This document shows, piece by piece, positions 24,281-38,580 of a stretch of 64,000 nt of DNA. This stretch comes from Nephrocerus scutellatus (Eukaryota; Arthropoda; Insecta; Diptera; Pipunculidae), in assembly GCA_947095585.1 (NCBI GenBank), contig OX352763.1, positions 64,575,016 through 64,639,015 of the forward strand. The letters are read 5' to 3'. Position 1 is the stretch's first letter, and every line of letters begins with the position of its first letter. Under the pieces are notes generated by a model. The model saw only the letters and a list, made by a program, of their open reading frames with translations, did no database searches and had not been told where the DNA came from. A program made the position numbers and the translations under genes.

Positions 24281-25800
24281 TGGATTTCTGGAACCAAGCC
24301 ATTTCTCAAGGGATTCGTATCAAACTCGGAATGTAGGACTAATATCTGACTATAAGACTTGTTCCTATGGAAATTCTGGGATCTGGCCAATAGGGTCTTG
24401 GATTTTTGGAACCAAGCCATTTCTCAAGGGATTCGTATGAAACTCGGAATGTAGGACTAATATGTGACTATAAGACTTGTTCCTATGGAAATTCTGGGAT
24501 CTGGCCAATAGGGTCTGGGATATTTGGAACAAAGCCATTTCTCAAGGGATTCGTATGAAATTCGGAATGTAGGACTAATATGTGACTATAAGACTTGTTC
24601 CTATGGAAATTCTGGGATCTGGCCAATAGGGTCTGGGATTTTTGAAACCAAGCCATTTCTCAAGGGATTCGTATGAAACTCGGAATGTAGGACTAATATG
24701 TAACTATAAGACTTGTTCCTATGGAAATTCTGGGATCTGGCCAATAGGGTCTTGGATTTCTGGAACCAAGCCATTTCTCAAGGGATTCGTATCAAACTCG
24801 GAATGTAGGACTAATATCTGACTATAAGACTTGTTCCTATTGAAATTCTGGGATCTGGCCAATAGGGTCTGGGATTTTTTGAACATAGCCATTTCTCAAG
24901 GGATTCGTATGAAACTCGGAATGTAGGACTAATATGTGACTATAAGACTTGTTCCCATTGAAATTCTGGGATCTGGCCAATAGGGTCTGGGATTTTTGGA
25001 ACATAGCCATTTCTCAAGGGATTCCTATGAAACTCGGAATGTAGGACAAATATGTGACTATAAGACTTGTTCCTATGGAAATTCTGGGCTCTGGCCAATA
25101 GGGTCTGGGATTTTTGGAACATAGCCATTTCTCAAGGGATTCCTATGAAACTCGGAATGTAGGACTAATATGTGACTATAAGACTTGTTCCTATGGAAAT
25201 TCTGGGATCTGGCCAATAGGGTCTGGGATTTCTGGAACCAAGCCATTTCTCAAGGGATTCGTATCAAACTCGGAATGTAGGACTAATATCTGACTATAAG
25301 ACTTGTTCCTATTGAAATTCTGGGATCTGGCCAATAGGGTCTGGGATTTTTGGAACCAAGCCATTTCTCAAGGGATTCGTATGAAACTCGGAATGTAGGA
25401 CTAATATGTGACTATAAGACTTGTTCCTATGGAAATTCTGGGATCTGGCCAACAGGGTCTGGGATTTTTGGAACCAAGCCATTTCTCAAGGAATTCGTAT
25501 GAAACTCGGAATGTAGGACTAATATGTGACTATAAGACTTGTTCCCATTGAAATTCTGGGATCTGGCCAATAGGGTCTGGGATTTTTGAAACATTGCCAT
25601 TTCTCAAGGGATTCCTATGAAACTCGGAATGTAGGACAAATATGTGACCATAAGACTTGTTCCTATGGAAATTCTGGGATCTGGCCAATAGGATCTGGGA
25701 TTTTTGGAACCAAGCCAATTCTCAAGGGATTCGTATGAAACTCGGAATGTAGGACTAATATGTGACTATAAGACTTGTTCCTATGGAAATTCTGGGATCT

Positions 25801-25870
25801 GGCCAATAGGGTATGGGATTTTTGGAACCAAGGAATGTAGGACAAATATGTGACTATAAGACTTGTTCCT
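25801..25870. repeat. Satellite monomer with a 30-bp deletion
   Basis: Sequence reads ggaaccaaggaatgtagg: the 30 bases between ccaa and ggaatg of the consensus are missing. It explains the 30-bp shortfall between marker units at 23671 and 26591. Confidence 0.88.
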
Positions 25871-26744
25871 ATGGAAATTCTGGGATCTGGCCAATAGGGT
25901 CTGGGATTTTTGGAACCAAGCCATTTCTCAAGGGATTCGTATGAAACTCGGAATGTAGGACTAATATGTGACTATAAGACTTGTTCCTATGAAAATTCTG
26001 GGATCTGTCCAATAGGGTCTGGGATTTCTGGAACCAAGCCATTTCTCAAGGGATTCGTATCAAACTCGGAATGTAGGACTAATATGTGACTATAAGACTT
26101 GTTCCTATTGAAATTCTGGGATCTGGCCAATAGGGTTTGGGATTTTTGGAACCAAGCCATTTCTCAAGGGATTCGTATGAAACTCGGAATGCAGGACTAA
26201 TATGTGAATATAAGACTAGTTCCTATGGAAATTCTGGGATCTGGCCAACAGGGTCTGGGATTTTTGGAACCAAGCCATTTCTCAAGGGATTCGTATGAAA
26301 CTCGGAATGTAGGACTAATATGTGACTATAAGACTTGTTCCTATTGAAATTCTGGGATCTGGCCAATAGGGTCTGGGATTTTTGGAACATAGCCATTTCT
26401 CAAGGGATTCCTATGAAACTCGGAATGTAGGACTAATATGTGACTGTAAGACTTGTTCCTATGGAAATTCTAGGATCTGGCCAATAGGGTCTGGGATTTT
26501 TGGAACCAAGCCATTTCTCAAGGGATTCGTATGAAACTCGGAATGTAGAACTAATATGTGACTATAAGACTTGTTCCTATGGAAAGTCTGGGATCCGGCC
26601 CCTAGGGTCTGGGATTTTTGAAACCAAGCCATTTCCCAAGGGATTCGTATGAAACTCGGAATGTAGGACTAATATGTGTCTATAAGACTTGTTCCTATGG
26701 AAATTCTGGGATCTGGCCAATAGGGTCTGGGATATTTGGAACAA

Positions 26745-29700
26745 AGCCATTTCTCAAGGGATTCGTATGAAACTCGGAATGTAGGACTAATATGTGACTA
26801 TAAGACTTGTTCCTATGGAAATTCTGGGATCTGGCCAATAGGGTCTGGGATTTTTGAAACCAAGCCATTTCTCAAGGGATTCGTAGGAAACTCGGAATGT
26901 AGGACTAATATGTAACCTTGTTCTTGTTCCTATGGAAATTCTGGGATCTGGCCAATAGGGTCTGGGATTTTTGGAACCAAGCCATTTCTCAAGGGATTCG
27001 TATGAAACTCGGAATGTAGGACTAATATGTGACTATAAGACTTGTTCCTATTGAAATTCTGGGATCTGGCCAATAGGGTCTGGGATTTTTGGAACATAGC
27101 CATTTCTCAAGGGATTCCTATGAAACTCGGAATGTAGGACTAATATGTGACTGTAAGACTTGTTCCTATGGAAATTCTGGGATCTGGCCAATAGGGTCTG
27201 GGATTTTTTGGAACCAAGCCATTTCTCAAAGGATTCGTATGAAACTCGGAATATAGCACTAATATGTGACTATAAGACTTGTTCCTATGGAAAGTCTGGG
27301 ATCCGGCCCCTAGGGTCTGGGATTTTTGAAACCAAGCCATTTCCCAAGTGATTCGTATGAAACTCGGAATGTAGGACTAATATGTGTCTATAAGACTTGT
27401 TCCTATGGAAATTCTGGGATCTGGCCAATAGGGTCTGGGATATTTGGAACAAAGCCATTCCTCAAGGGATTCGTATGAAATTCGGAATGTAGGACTAATA
27501 TGTGACTATAAGACTTGTTCCTATGGAAATTCTGGGATCTGGCCAATAGGGTCTGGGATTTTTGAAACCAAGCCATTTCTCAAGGGATTCGTATAAAACT
27601 CGGAATGTAGGACTAATATGTAACTATAAGACTTGTTCCTATGGAAATTCTGGGATCTGGCCAATAGGGTCTTGGATTTCTGGAACCAAGCCATTTCTCA
27701 AGGGATTCGTATGAAACTCGGAATGTAGGACTAATATGTGACTATAAGACTTGTTCCTATGGAAATTCTGGGATCTGGCCAATAGGGTATATGATTTTTG
27801 GAACCAAGCCATTTCTCAAGGGATTCGTATAAAAGTCGGAATGTAGGACTAATATGTGACTATAAGACTTGTTCCTATGGAAATTCTGGGATCTGGCCAA
27901 TAGGGTCTGGGATTTTTGGAACATAGCCATTTCTCAAGGGATTCCTATGAAACTCGGAATGTAGGACAAATATGTGACTATAAGACTTGTTCCTATTGAA
28001 ATTCTGGGATCTGGCCAATAGGGTCTGGGATTTTTGAACCAAGCCAATTCTCAAGGGATTCGTATGAAACTCGGAATGTAGGACTAATATGAGACTATAA
28101 GACTTGTTCCTATGGAAATTCTGGGATCTGGCCAATAGGGTCTGGGATTTCTGGAACCAAGCCATTTCTCAAGGGATTCGTATCAAACTCGGAATGTAGG
28201 ACTAATATGTGACTATAAGACTTGTTCCTATTGAAATTCTGGGATCTGGCCAATAGGGTTTGGGATTTTTGGAACCAAGCCATTTCTCAAGGGATTCGTA
28301 TGAAATTCGGAATGCAGGACTAATATGTGACTATAAGACTAGTTCCTATGGAAATTCTGGGATCTGGCCAATAGGGTCTGGGATTTTTGAAACCAAGCCA
28401 TTTCTCAAGGGATTCGTATGAAACTCGGAATGTAGGACTAATATGTAACTATAAGACTTGTTCCTATGGAAATTCTGGGATCTGGCCAATAGGGTCTTGG
28501 ATTTCTGGAACCAAGCCATTTCTCAAGGGATTCGTATCAAACTCGGAATGTAGGACTAATATCTGACTATAAGACTTGTTCCTATTGAAATTCTGGGATC
28601 TGGCCAATAGGGTCTGGGATTTTTGGAACCAAGCCATTTCTCAAGGGATTCGTATGAAACTCGGAATGTAGGACTAATATGTGACTGTAAGACTTGTTCC
28701 TATGGAAATTCTGGGATCTGGCCAACAGAGTCTGGGATTTTTGGAACCAAGCCATTTCTCAAGGGATTCGTATGAAACTCGGAATGTAGGACTAATATGT
28801 GACTATAAGACTTGTTCCCATTGAAATTCTGGGATCTGGCCAATAGGGTCTGGGATTTTTGGAACATAGCCATTTCTCAAGGGATTCCTATGAAACTCGG
28901 AATGTAGGACAAATATGTGACTATAAGACTTGTTCCTATGGAAATTCTGGGATCTGGCCAATAGGGTCTGGGATTTTTGGAACATAGCCATTTCTCAAGG
29001 GATTCCTATGAAACTCGGAATGTAGGACTAATATGTGACTATAAGACTTGTTCCTATGGAAATTCTGGGATCTGGCCAATAGGGTCTGGGATTTCTGGAA
29101 CCAAGCCATTTCTCAAGGGATTCGTATCAAACTCGGAATGTAGGACTAATATCTGACTATAAGACTTGTTCCTATTGAAATTCTGGGATCTGGCCAATAG
29201 GGTCTGGGATTTTTGGAACCAAGCCATTTCTCAAGGGATTCGTATGAAACTCGGAATGTAGGACTAATATGTGACTATAAGACTTGTTCCTATGGAAATT
29301 CTGGGATCTGGCCAACAGGGTCTGGGATTTTTGGAACCAAGCCATTTCTCAAGGGATTCGTATGAAACTCGGAATGTAGGACTATTATGTGACTATAAGA
29401 CTTGTTCCCATTGAAATTCTGGGATCTGGCCAATAGGGTCTGTGATTTTTGGAACATAGCCATTTCTCAAGGGATTCCTATGAAACTCGGAATGTAGGAC
29501 AAATATGTGACCATAAGACTTGTTCCTATGGAAATTCTGGGATCTGGCCAATAGGGTCTGGGATTTTTGGAACCAAGCCAATTCTCAAGGGATTCGTATG
29601 AAACTCGGAATGTAGGACTAATATGTGACTATAAGACTTGTTCCTATGGAAATTCTGGGATCTGGCCAATAGGGTATATGATTTTTGGAACCAAGCCATT

Positions 29701-31743
29701 TCTCAAGGGATTCGTATAAAAGTCGGAATGTAGGACTAATATGTGACTATAAGACTTGTTCCTATGGAAATTCTGGGATCTGGCCAATAGGGTCTGGGAT
29801 TTTTGGAACATAGCCATTTCTCAAGGGATTCCTATGAAACTCGGAATGTAGGACAAATATGTGACTATAAGACTTGTTCCTATTGAAATTCTGGGATCTG
29901 GCCAATAGGGTCTGGGATTTTTGAACCAAGCCAATTCTCAAGGGATTCGTATGAAACTCGGAATGTAGGACTAATATGTGACTATAAGACTTGTTCCTAT
30001 GGAAATTCTGGGATCTGGCCAATAGGGTCTGGGATTTCTGGAACCAAGCCATTTCTCAAGGGATTCGTATCAAACTCGGAATGTAGGACTAATATGTGAC
30101 TATAAGACTTGTTCCTATTGAAATTCTGGGATCTGGCCAAAAGGGTTTGGGATTTTTGGAACCAAGCCATTTCTCAAGGGATTCGTATGAAACTCGGAAT
30201 GCAGGACTAATATGTGACTATAAGACTAGTTCCTATGGAAATTCTGGGATCTGGCCAACAGGGTCTGGGATTTTTGGAACCAAGCCATTTCTCAAGGGAT
30301 TCGTATGAAACTCGGAATGTAGGACTAATATGTGACTATAAGACTTGTTCCTATTGAAATTCTGGGATCTGGCCAATAGGGTCTGGGATTTTTGGAACAT
30401 AGCCATTTCTCAAGGGATTCCTATGAAACTCGGAATGTAGGACTAATATGTGACTGTAAGACTTGTTCCTATGGAAATTCTGGGATCTGGCCAATAGGGT
30501 CTGGGATTTTTGGAACAAAGCCATTTCTCAAGGGATTCGTATGAAACTCGGAATGTAGCACTATGACTATAAGACTTGTTCCTATGGAAAGTCTGGGATC
30601 CGGCCCCTAGGGTCTGGGATTTTTGAAACCAAGCCATTACCCAAGGGATTCGTATGAAACTCGGAATGTAGGACTAATATGTGCCTATAAGACTTGTTCC
30701 TATGGAAATTCTGGGATCTGGCCAATAGGGTCTGGGATATTTGGAACAAAGCCATTTCTCAAGGGATTCGTATGAAACTCGGAATGTAGGACTAATATGT
30801 GACTATAAGACTTGTTCCTATGGAAATTCTGGGATCTGGCCAATAGGGTCTGGGATTTTTGAAACCAAGCCATTTCTCAAGGGATTCGTATAAAACTCGG
30901 AATGTAGGACTAATATGTAACTATAAGACTTGTTCCTGTGGAAATTCTGGGATCTGGCCAATAGGGTCTGGGATTTCTGGAACCAAGCCATTTCTCAAGG
31001 GATTCGTATCAAACTCGGAATGTAGGACTAATATCTGACTATAAGACTTGTTCCTATTGAAATTCTGGGATCTGGCCAATAGGGTCTGGGATTTTTGGAT
31101 CCAAGCCATTTCTCAAGGGATTCGTATGAAACTCGGAATGTAGGACTAATATGTGACTATAAGACTTGTTCCTATGGAAATTCTGGGATCTGGCCAACAG
31201 GGTCTGGGATTTTTGGAACCAAGCCATTTCTCAAGGGATTCGTATGAAACTCGGAATGTAGGACTAATATGTGACTATAAGACTTGTTCCCATTGAAATT
31301 CTGGGATCTGGCCAATAGGGTCTGGGATTTTTGGAACATAGCCATTTCTCAAGGGATTCCTATGAAACTCGGAATGTAGGACAAATATGTGACTATAAGA
31401 CTTGTTCCTATGGAAATTCTGGGATCTGGCCAATAGGGTCTGGGATTTTTGGAACATAGCCATTTCTCAAGGGATTCCTATGAAACTCGGAATGTAGGAC
31501 TAATATGTGACTATAAGACTTGTTCCTATGGAAATTCTGGGATCTGGCCAATAGGGTCTGGGATTTTTGGAACCAAGCCATTTCTCAAGGGATTCGTATG
31601 AAACTCGGAATGTAGCACTAATATGTGACTACAAGACTTGTTCCTATGGAATGTCTGGGATCTGGCCAATAGGGTCTGGGATTTTTGAAACCAAGCCATT
31701 TCCCAAGGGATTCGTATGAAACTCGGAATGTAGGACTAATATG
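26745..31743. repeat. Satellite segmental duplication C, copy 1 (about 5.0 kb)
   Basis: Every rare variant I compared recurs at +6837 bp: the scrambled unit gtaaccttgttcttg, gggtatatgattt, aatatgagac, gactattatg, gggtctgtgat, ccaaaagggttt, cactatgac (5-base deletion), gtgcctataag, cctgtggaa, ttttggatccaag and gactacaag. No difference was found in the lines checked by eye. The ends are set by gggatatttgg versus gggaattttgg at the left and gtgact versus gtgtct at the right. Confidence 0.9.
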
Positions 31744-32235
31744 TGACTATAAGACTTGTTCCTATGGAAATTCTGGGATCTGGCCAATAGGGTCTGGGAT
31801 ATTTGGAACAAAGCCATTTCTCAAGGGATTCGTATGAAATTCGGAATGTAGGACTAATATGTGACTATAAGACTTGTTCCTATGGAAATTCTGGGATCTG
31901 GCCAATAGGGTCTGGGATTTTTGAAACCAAGCCATTTCTCAAGGGATTCGTATGAAACTCGGAATGTAGGACTAATATGTAACTATAAGACTTGTTCCTA
32001 TGGAAATTCTGGGATCTGGCCAATAGGGTCTTGGATTTCTGGAACCAAGCCATTTCTCAAGGGATTCGTATCAAACTCGGAATGTAGGACTAATATCTGA
32101 CTATAAGACTTGTTCCTATTGAAATTCTGGGATCTGGCCAATAGGGTCTGGGATTTTTTGAACATAGCCATTTCTCAAGGGATTCGTATGAAACTCGGAA
32201 TGTAGGACTAATATGTGACTATAAGACTTGTTCCC

Positions 32236-33674
32236 ATTGAAATTCTGGGATCTGGCCAATAGGGTCTGGGATTTTTGGAACATAGCCATTTCTCAAGGGA
32301 TTCCTATGAAACTCGGAATGTAGGACTAATATGTGACTGTAAGACTTGTTCCTATGGAAATTCTGGGATCTGGCCAATAGGGTCTGGGATTTTTGGAACC
32401 AAGCCATTTCTCAAAGGATTCGTATGAAACTCGGAATATAGCACTAATATGTGACTATAAGACTTGTTCCTATGGAAAGTCTGGGATCCGGCCCCTAGGG
32501 TCTGGGATTTTTGAAACCAAGCCATTTCCCAAGTGATTCGTATGAAACTCGGAATGTAGGACTAATATGTGTCTATAAGACTTGTTCCTATGGAAATTCT
32601 GGGATCTGGCCAATAGGGTCTGGGATATTTGGAACAAAGCCATTTCTCAAGGGATTCGTATGAAATTCGGAATGTAGGACTAATATGTGACTATAAGACT
32701 TGTTCCTATGGAAATTCTGGGATCTGGCCAATAGGGTCTGGGATTTTTGAAACCAAGCCATTTCTCAAGGGATTCGTATGAAACTCGGAATGTAGGACTA
32801 ATATGTAACTATAAGACTTGTTCCTATGGAAATTCTGGGATCTGGCCAATAGGGTCTTGGATTTCTGGAACCAAGCCATTTCTCAAGGGATTCGTATCAA
32901 ACTCGGAATGTAGGACTAATATCTGACTATAAGACTTGTTCCTATTGAAATTCTGGGATCTGGCCAATAGGGTCTGGGATTTTTGGAACCAAGCCATTTC
33001 TCAAGGGATTCGTATGAAACTCGGAATGTAGGACTAATATGTGACTATAAGACTTGTTCCTATGGAAATTCTGGGATCTGGCCAACAGAGTCTGGGATTT
33101 TTGGAACCAAGCCATTTCTCAAGGGATTCGTATGAAACTCGGAATGTAGGACTAATATGTGACTATAAGACTTGTTCCCATTGAAATTCTGGGATCTGGC
33201 CAATAGGGTCTGGGATTTTTGGAACATAGCCATTTCTCAAGGGATTCCTATGAAACTCGGAATGTAGGACAAATATGTGACTATAAGACTTGTTCCTATG
33301 GAAATTCTGGAATGTGGCCAATAGGGTCTGGGATTTTTGGAACATAGCTATTTCTCAAGGGATTCCTATGAAACTCGGAATGTAGGACTAATATGTGACT
33401 ATAAGACTTGTTCCTATGGAAATTCTGGGATCTGGCCAATAGGGTCTGGGATTTCTGGAACCAAGCCATTTCTCAAGGGATTCGTATGAAACTCGGAATG
33501 TAGGACTAATATCTGACTATAAGAGTTGTTCCTATTGAAATTCTGGGATCTGGCCAATAGGGTCTGGGAATTTTGGAACCAAGCCATTTCTCAAGGGATT
33601 CGTATGAAACTCGGAATGTAGGACTAATATGTGACTATAAGACTTGTTCCTATGGAAATTCTGGGATCTGGCCA
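32236..33674. repeat. Satellite segmental duplication E, copy 1 (about 1.4 kb)
   Basis: Matches 43675-45113 at an offset of 11439 bp. Shared rare variants are ggaatgtggccaa, acatagctattt, gagttgttcc and gggaattttgg. It bridges the gap between the two C copies. Confidence 0.82.
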
Positions 33675-36600
33675 ATAGGGTCTGGGATTTTTGAAACCAA
33701 GCCATTTCTCAAGGGATTCGTAGGAAACTCGGAATGTAGGACTAATATGTAACCTTGTTCTTGTTCCTATGGAAATTCTGGGATCTGGCCAATAGGGTCT
33801 GGGATTTTTGGAACCAAGCCATTTCTCAAGGGATTCGTATGAAACTCGGAATGTAGGACTAATATGTGACTATAAGACTTGTTCCTATTGAAATTCTGGG
33901 ATCTGGCCAATAGGGTCTGGGATTTTTGGAACATAGCCATTTCTCAAGGGATTCCTATGAAACTCGGAATGTAGGACTAATATGTGACTGTAAGACTTGT
34001 TCCTATGGAAATTCTGGGATCTGGCCAATAGGGTCTGGGATTTTTTGGAACCAAGCCATTTCTCAAAGGATTCGTATGAAACTCGGAATATAGCACTAAT
34101 ATGTGACTATAAGACTTGTTCCTATGGAAAGTCTGGGATCCGGCCCCTAGGGTCTGGGATTTTTGAAACCAAGCCATTTCCCAAGTGATTCGTATGAAAC
34201 TCGGAATGTAGGACTAATATGTGTCTATAAGACTTGTTCCTATGGAAATTCTGGGATCTGGCCAATAGGGTCTGGGATATTTGGAACAAAGCCATTCCTC
34301 AAGGGATTCGTATGAAATTCGGAATGTAGGACTAATATGTGACTATAAGACTTGTTCCTATGGAAATTCTGGGATCTGGCCAATAGGGTCTGGGATTTTT
34401 GAAACCAAGCCATTTCTCAAGGGATTCGTATAAAACTCGGAATGTAGGACTAATATGTAACTATAAGACTTGTTCCTATGGAAATTCTGGGATCTGGCCA
34501 ATAGGGTCTTGGATTTCTGGAACCAAGCCATTTCTCAAGGGATTCGTATGAAACTCGGAATGTAGGACTAATATGTGACTATAAGACTTGTTCCTATGGA
34601 AATTCTGGGATCTGGCCAATAGGGTATATGATTTTTGGAACCAAGCCATTTCTCAAGGGATTCGTATAAAAGTCGGAATGTAGGACTAATATGTGACTAT
34701 AAGACTTGTTCCTATGGAAATTCTGGGATCTGGCCAATAGGGTCTGGGATTTTTGGAACATAGCCATTTCTCAAGGGATTCCTATGAAACTCGGAATGTA
34801 GGACAAATATGTGACTATAAGACTTGTTCCTATTGAAATTCTGGGATCTGGCCAATAGGGTCTGGGATTTTTGAACCAAGCCAATTCTCAAGGGATTCGT
34901 ATGAAACTCGGAATGTAGGACTAATATGAGACTATAAGACTTGTTCCTATGGAAATTCTGGGATCTGGCCAATAGGGTCTGGGATTTCTGGAACCAAGCC
35001 ATTTCTCAAGGGATTCGTATCAAACTCGGAATGTAGGACTAATATGTGACTATAAGACTTGTTCCTATTGAAATTCTGGGATCTGGCCAATAGGGTTTGG
35101 GATTTTTGGAACCAAGCCATTTCTCAAGGGATTCGTATGAAATTCGGAATGCAGGACTAATATGTGACTATAAGACTAGTTCCTATGGAAATTCTGGGAT
35201 CTGGCCAATAGGGTCTGGGATTTTTGAAACCAAGCCATTTCTCAAGGGATTCGTATGAAACTCGGAATGTAGGACTAATATGTAACTATAAGACTTGTTC
35301 CTATGGAAATTCTGGGATCTGGCCAATAGGGTCTTGGATTTCTGGAACCAAGCCATTTCTCAAGGGATTCGTATCAAACTCGGAATGTAGGACTAATATC
35401 TGACTATAAGACTTGTTCCTATTGAAATTCTGGGATCTGGCCAATAGGGTCTGGGATTTTTGGAACCAAGCCATTTCTCAAGGGATTCGTATGAAACTCG
35501 GAATGTAGGACTAATATGTGACTGTAAGACTTGTTCCTATGGAAATTCTGGGATCTGGCCAACAGAGTCTGGGATTTTTGGAACCAAGCCATTTCTCAAG
35601 GGATTCGTATGAAACTCGGAATGTAGGACTAATATGTGACTATAAGACTTGTTCCCATTGAAATTCTGGGATCTGGCCAATAGGGTCTGGGATTTTTGGA
35701 ACATAGCCATTTCTCAAGGGATTCCTATGAAACTCGGAATGTAGGACAAATATGTGACTATAAGACTTGTTCCTATGGAAATTCTGGGATCTGGCCAATA
35801 GGGTCTGGGATTTTTGGAACATAGCCATTTCTCAAGGGATTCCTATGAAACTCGGAATGTAGGACTAATATGTGACTATAAGACTTGTTCCTATGGAAAT
35901 TCTGGGATCTGGCCAATAGGGTCTGGGATTTCTGGAACCAAGCCATTTCTCAAGGGATTCGTATCAAACTCGGAATGTAGGACTAATATCTGACTATAAG
36001 ACTTGTTCCTATTGAAATTCTGGGATCTGGCCAATAGGGTCTGGGATTTTTGGAACCAAGCCATTTCTCAAGGGATTCGTATGAAACTCGGAATGTAGGA
36101 CTAATATGTGACTATAAGACTTGTTCCTATGGAAATTCTGGGATCTGGCCAACAGGGTCTGGGATTTTTGGAACCAAGCCATTTCTCAAGGGATTCGTAT
36201 GAAACTCGGAATGTAGGACTATTATGTGACTATAAGACTTGTTCCCATTGAAATTCTGGGATCTGGCCAATAGGGTCTGTGATTTTTGGAACATAGCCAT
36301 TTCTCAAGGGATTCCTATGAAACTCGGAATGTAGGACAAATATGTGACCATAAGACTTGTTCCTATGGAAATTCTGGGATCTGGCCAATAGGGTCTGGGA
36401 TTTTTGGAACCAAGCCAATTCTCAAGGGATTCGTATGAAACTCGGAATGTAGGACTAATATGTGACTATAAGACTTGTTCCTATGGAAATTCTGGGATCT
36501 GGCCAATAGGGTATATGATTTTTGGAACCAAGCCATTTCTCAAGGGATTCGTATAAAAGTCGGAATGTAGGACTAATATGTGACTATAAGACTTGTTCCT

Positions 36601-38580
36601 ATGGAAATTCTGGGATCTGGCCAATAGGGTCTGGGATTTTTGGAACATAGCCATTTCTCAAGGGATTCCTATGAAACTCGGAATGTAGGACAAATATGTG
36701 ACTATAAGACTTGTTCCTATTGAAATTCTGGGATCTGGCCAATAGGGTCTGGGATTTTTGAACCAAGCCAATTCTCAAGGGATTCGTATGAAACTCGGAA
36801 TGTAGGACTAATATGTGACTATAAGACTTGTTCCTATGGAAATTCTGGGATCTGGCCAATAGGGTCTGGGATTTCTGGAACCAAGCCATTTCTCAAGGGA
36901 TTCGTATCAAACTCGGAATGTAGGACTAATATGTGACTATAAGACTTGTTCCTATTGAAATTCTGGGATCTGGCCAAAAGGGTTTGGGATTTTTGGAACC
37001 AAGCCATTTCTCAAGGGATTCGTATGAAACTCGGAATGCAGGACTAATATGTGACTATAAGACTAGTTCCTATGGAAATTCTGGGATCTGGCCAACAGGG
37101 TCTGGGATTTTTGGAACCAAGCCATTTCTCAAGGGATTCGTATGAAACTCGGAATGTAGGACTAATATGTGACTATAAGACTTGTTCCTATTGAAATTCT
37201 GGGATCTGGCCAATAGGGTCTGGGATTTTTGGAACATAGCCATTTCTCAAGGGATTCCTATGAAACTCGGAATGTAGGACTAATATGTGACTGTAAGACT
37301 TGTTCCTATGGAAATTCTGGGATCTGGCCAATAGGGTCTGGGATTTTTGGAACAAAGCCATTTCTCAAGGGATTCGTATGAAACTCGGAATGTAGCACTA
37401 TGACTATAAGACTTGTTCCTATGGAAAGTCTGGGATCCGGCCCCTAGGGTCTGGGATTTTTGAAACCAAGCCATTACCCAAGGGATTCGTATGAAACTCG
37501 GAATGTAGGACTAATATGTGCCTATAAGACTTGTTCCTATGGAAATTCTGGGATCTGGCCAATAGGGTCTGGGATATTTGGAACAAAGCCATTTCTCAAG
37601 GGATTCGTATGAAACTCGGAATGTAGGACTAATATGTGACTATAAGACTTGTTCCTATGGAAATTCTGGGATCTGGCCAATAGGGTCTGGGATTTTTGAA
37701 ACCAAGCCATTTCTCAAGGGATTCGTATAAAACTCGGAATGTAGGACTAATATGTAACTATAAGACTTGTTCCTGTGGAAATTCTGGGATCTGGCCAATA
37801 GGGTCTGGGATTTCTGGAACCAAGCCATTTCTCAAGGGATTCGTATCAAACTCGGAATGTAGGACTAATATCTGACTATAAGACTTGTTCCTATTGAAAT
37901 TCTGGGATCTGGCCAATAGGGTCTGGGATTTTTGGATCCAAGCCATTTCTCAAGGGATTCGTATGAAACTCGGAATGTAGGACTAATATGTGACTATAAG
38001 ACTTGTTCCTATGGAAATTCTGGGATCTGGCCAACAGGGTCTGGGATTTTTGGAACCAAGCCATTTCTCAAGGGATTCGTATGAAACTCGGAATGTAGGA
38101 CTAATATGTGACTATAAGACTTGTTCCCATTGAAATTCTGGGATCTGGCCAATAGGGTCTGGGATTTTTGGAACATAGCCATTTCTCAAGGGATTCCTAT
38201 GAAACTCGGAATGTAGGACAAATATGTGACTATAAGACTTGTTCCTATGGAAATTCTGGGATCTGGCCAATAGGGTCTGGGATTTTTGGAACATAGCCAT
38301 TTCTCAAGGGATTCCTATGAAACTCGGAATGTAGGACTAATATGTGACTATAAGACTTGTTCCTATGGAAATTCTGGGATCTGGCCAATAGGGTCTGGGA
38401 TTTTTGGAACCAAGCCATTTCTCAAGGGATTCGTATGAAACTCGGAATGTAGCACTAATATGTGACTACAAGACTTGTTCCTATGGAATGTCTGGGATCT
38501 GGCCAATAGGGTCTGGGATTTTTGAAACCAAGCCATTTCCCAAGGGATTCGTATGAAACTCGGAATGTAGGACTAATATG
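33582..38580. repeat. Satellite segmental duplication C, copy 2
   Basis: Partner of 26745-31743, separated from it by 1838 bp of other satellite monomers. Much of its right half recurs again, with added changes, at about 45114-50000. Confidence 0.9.
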
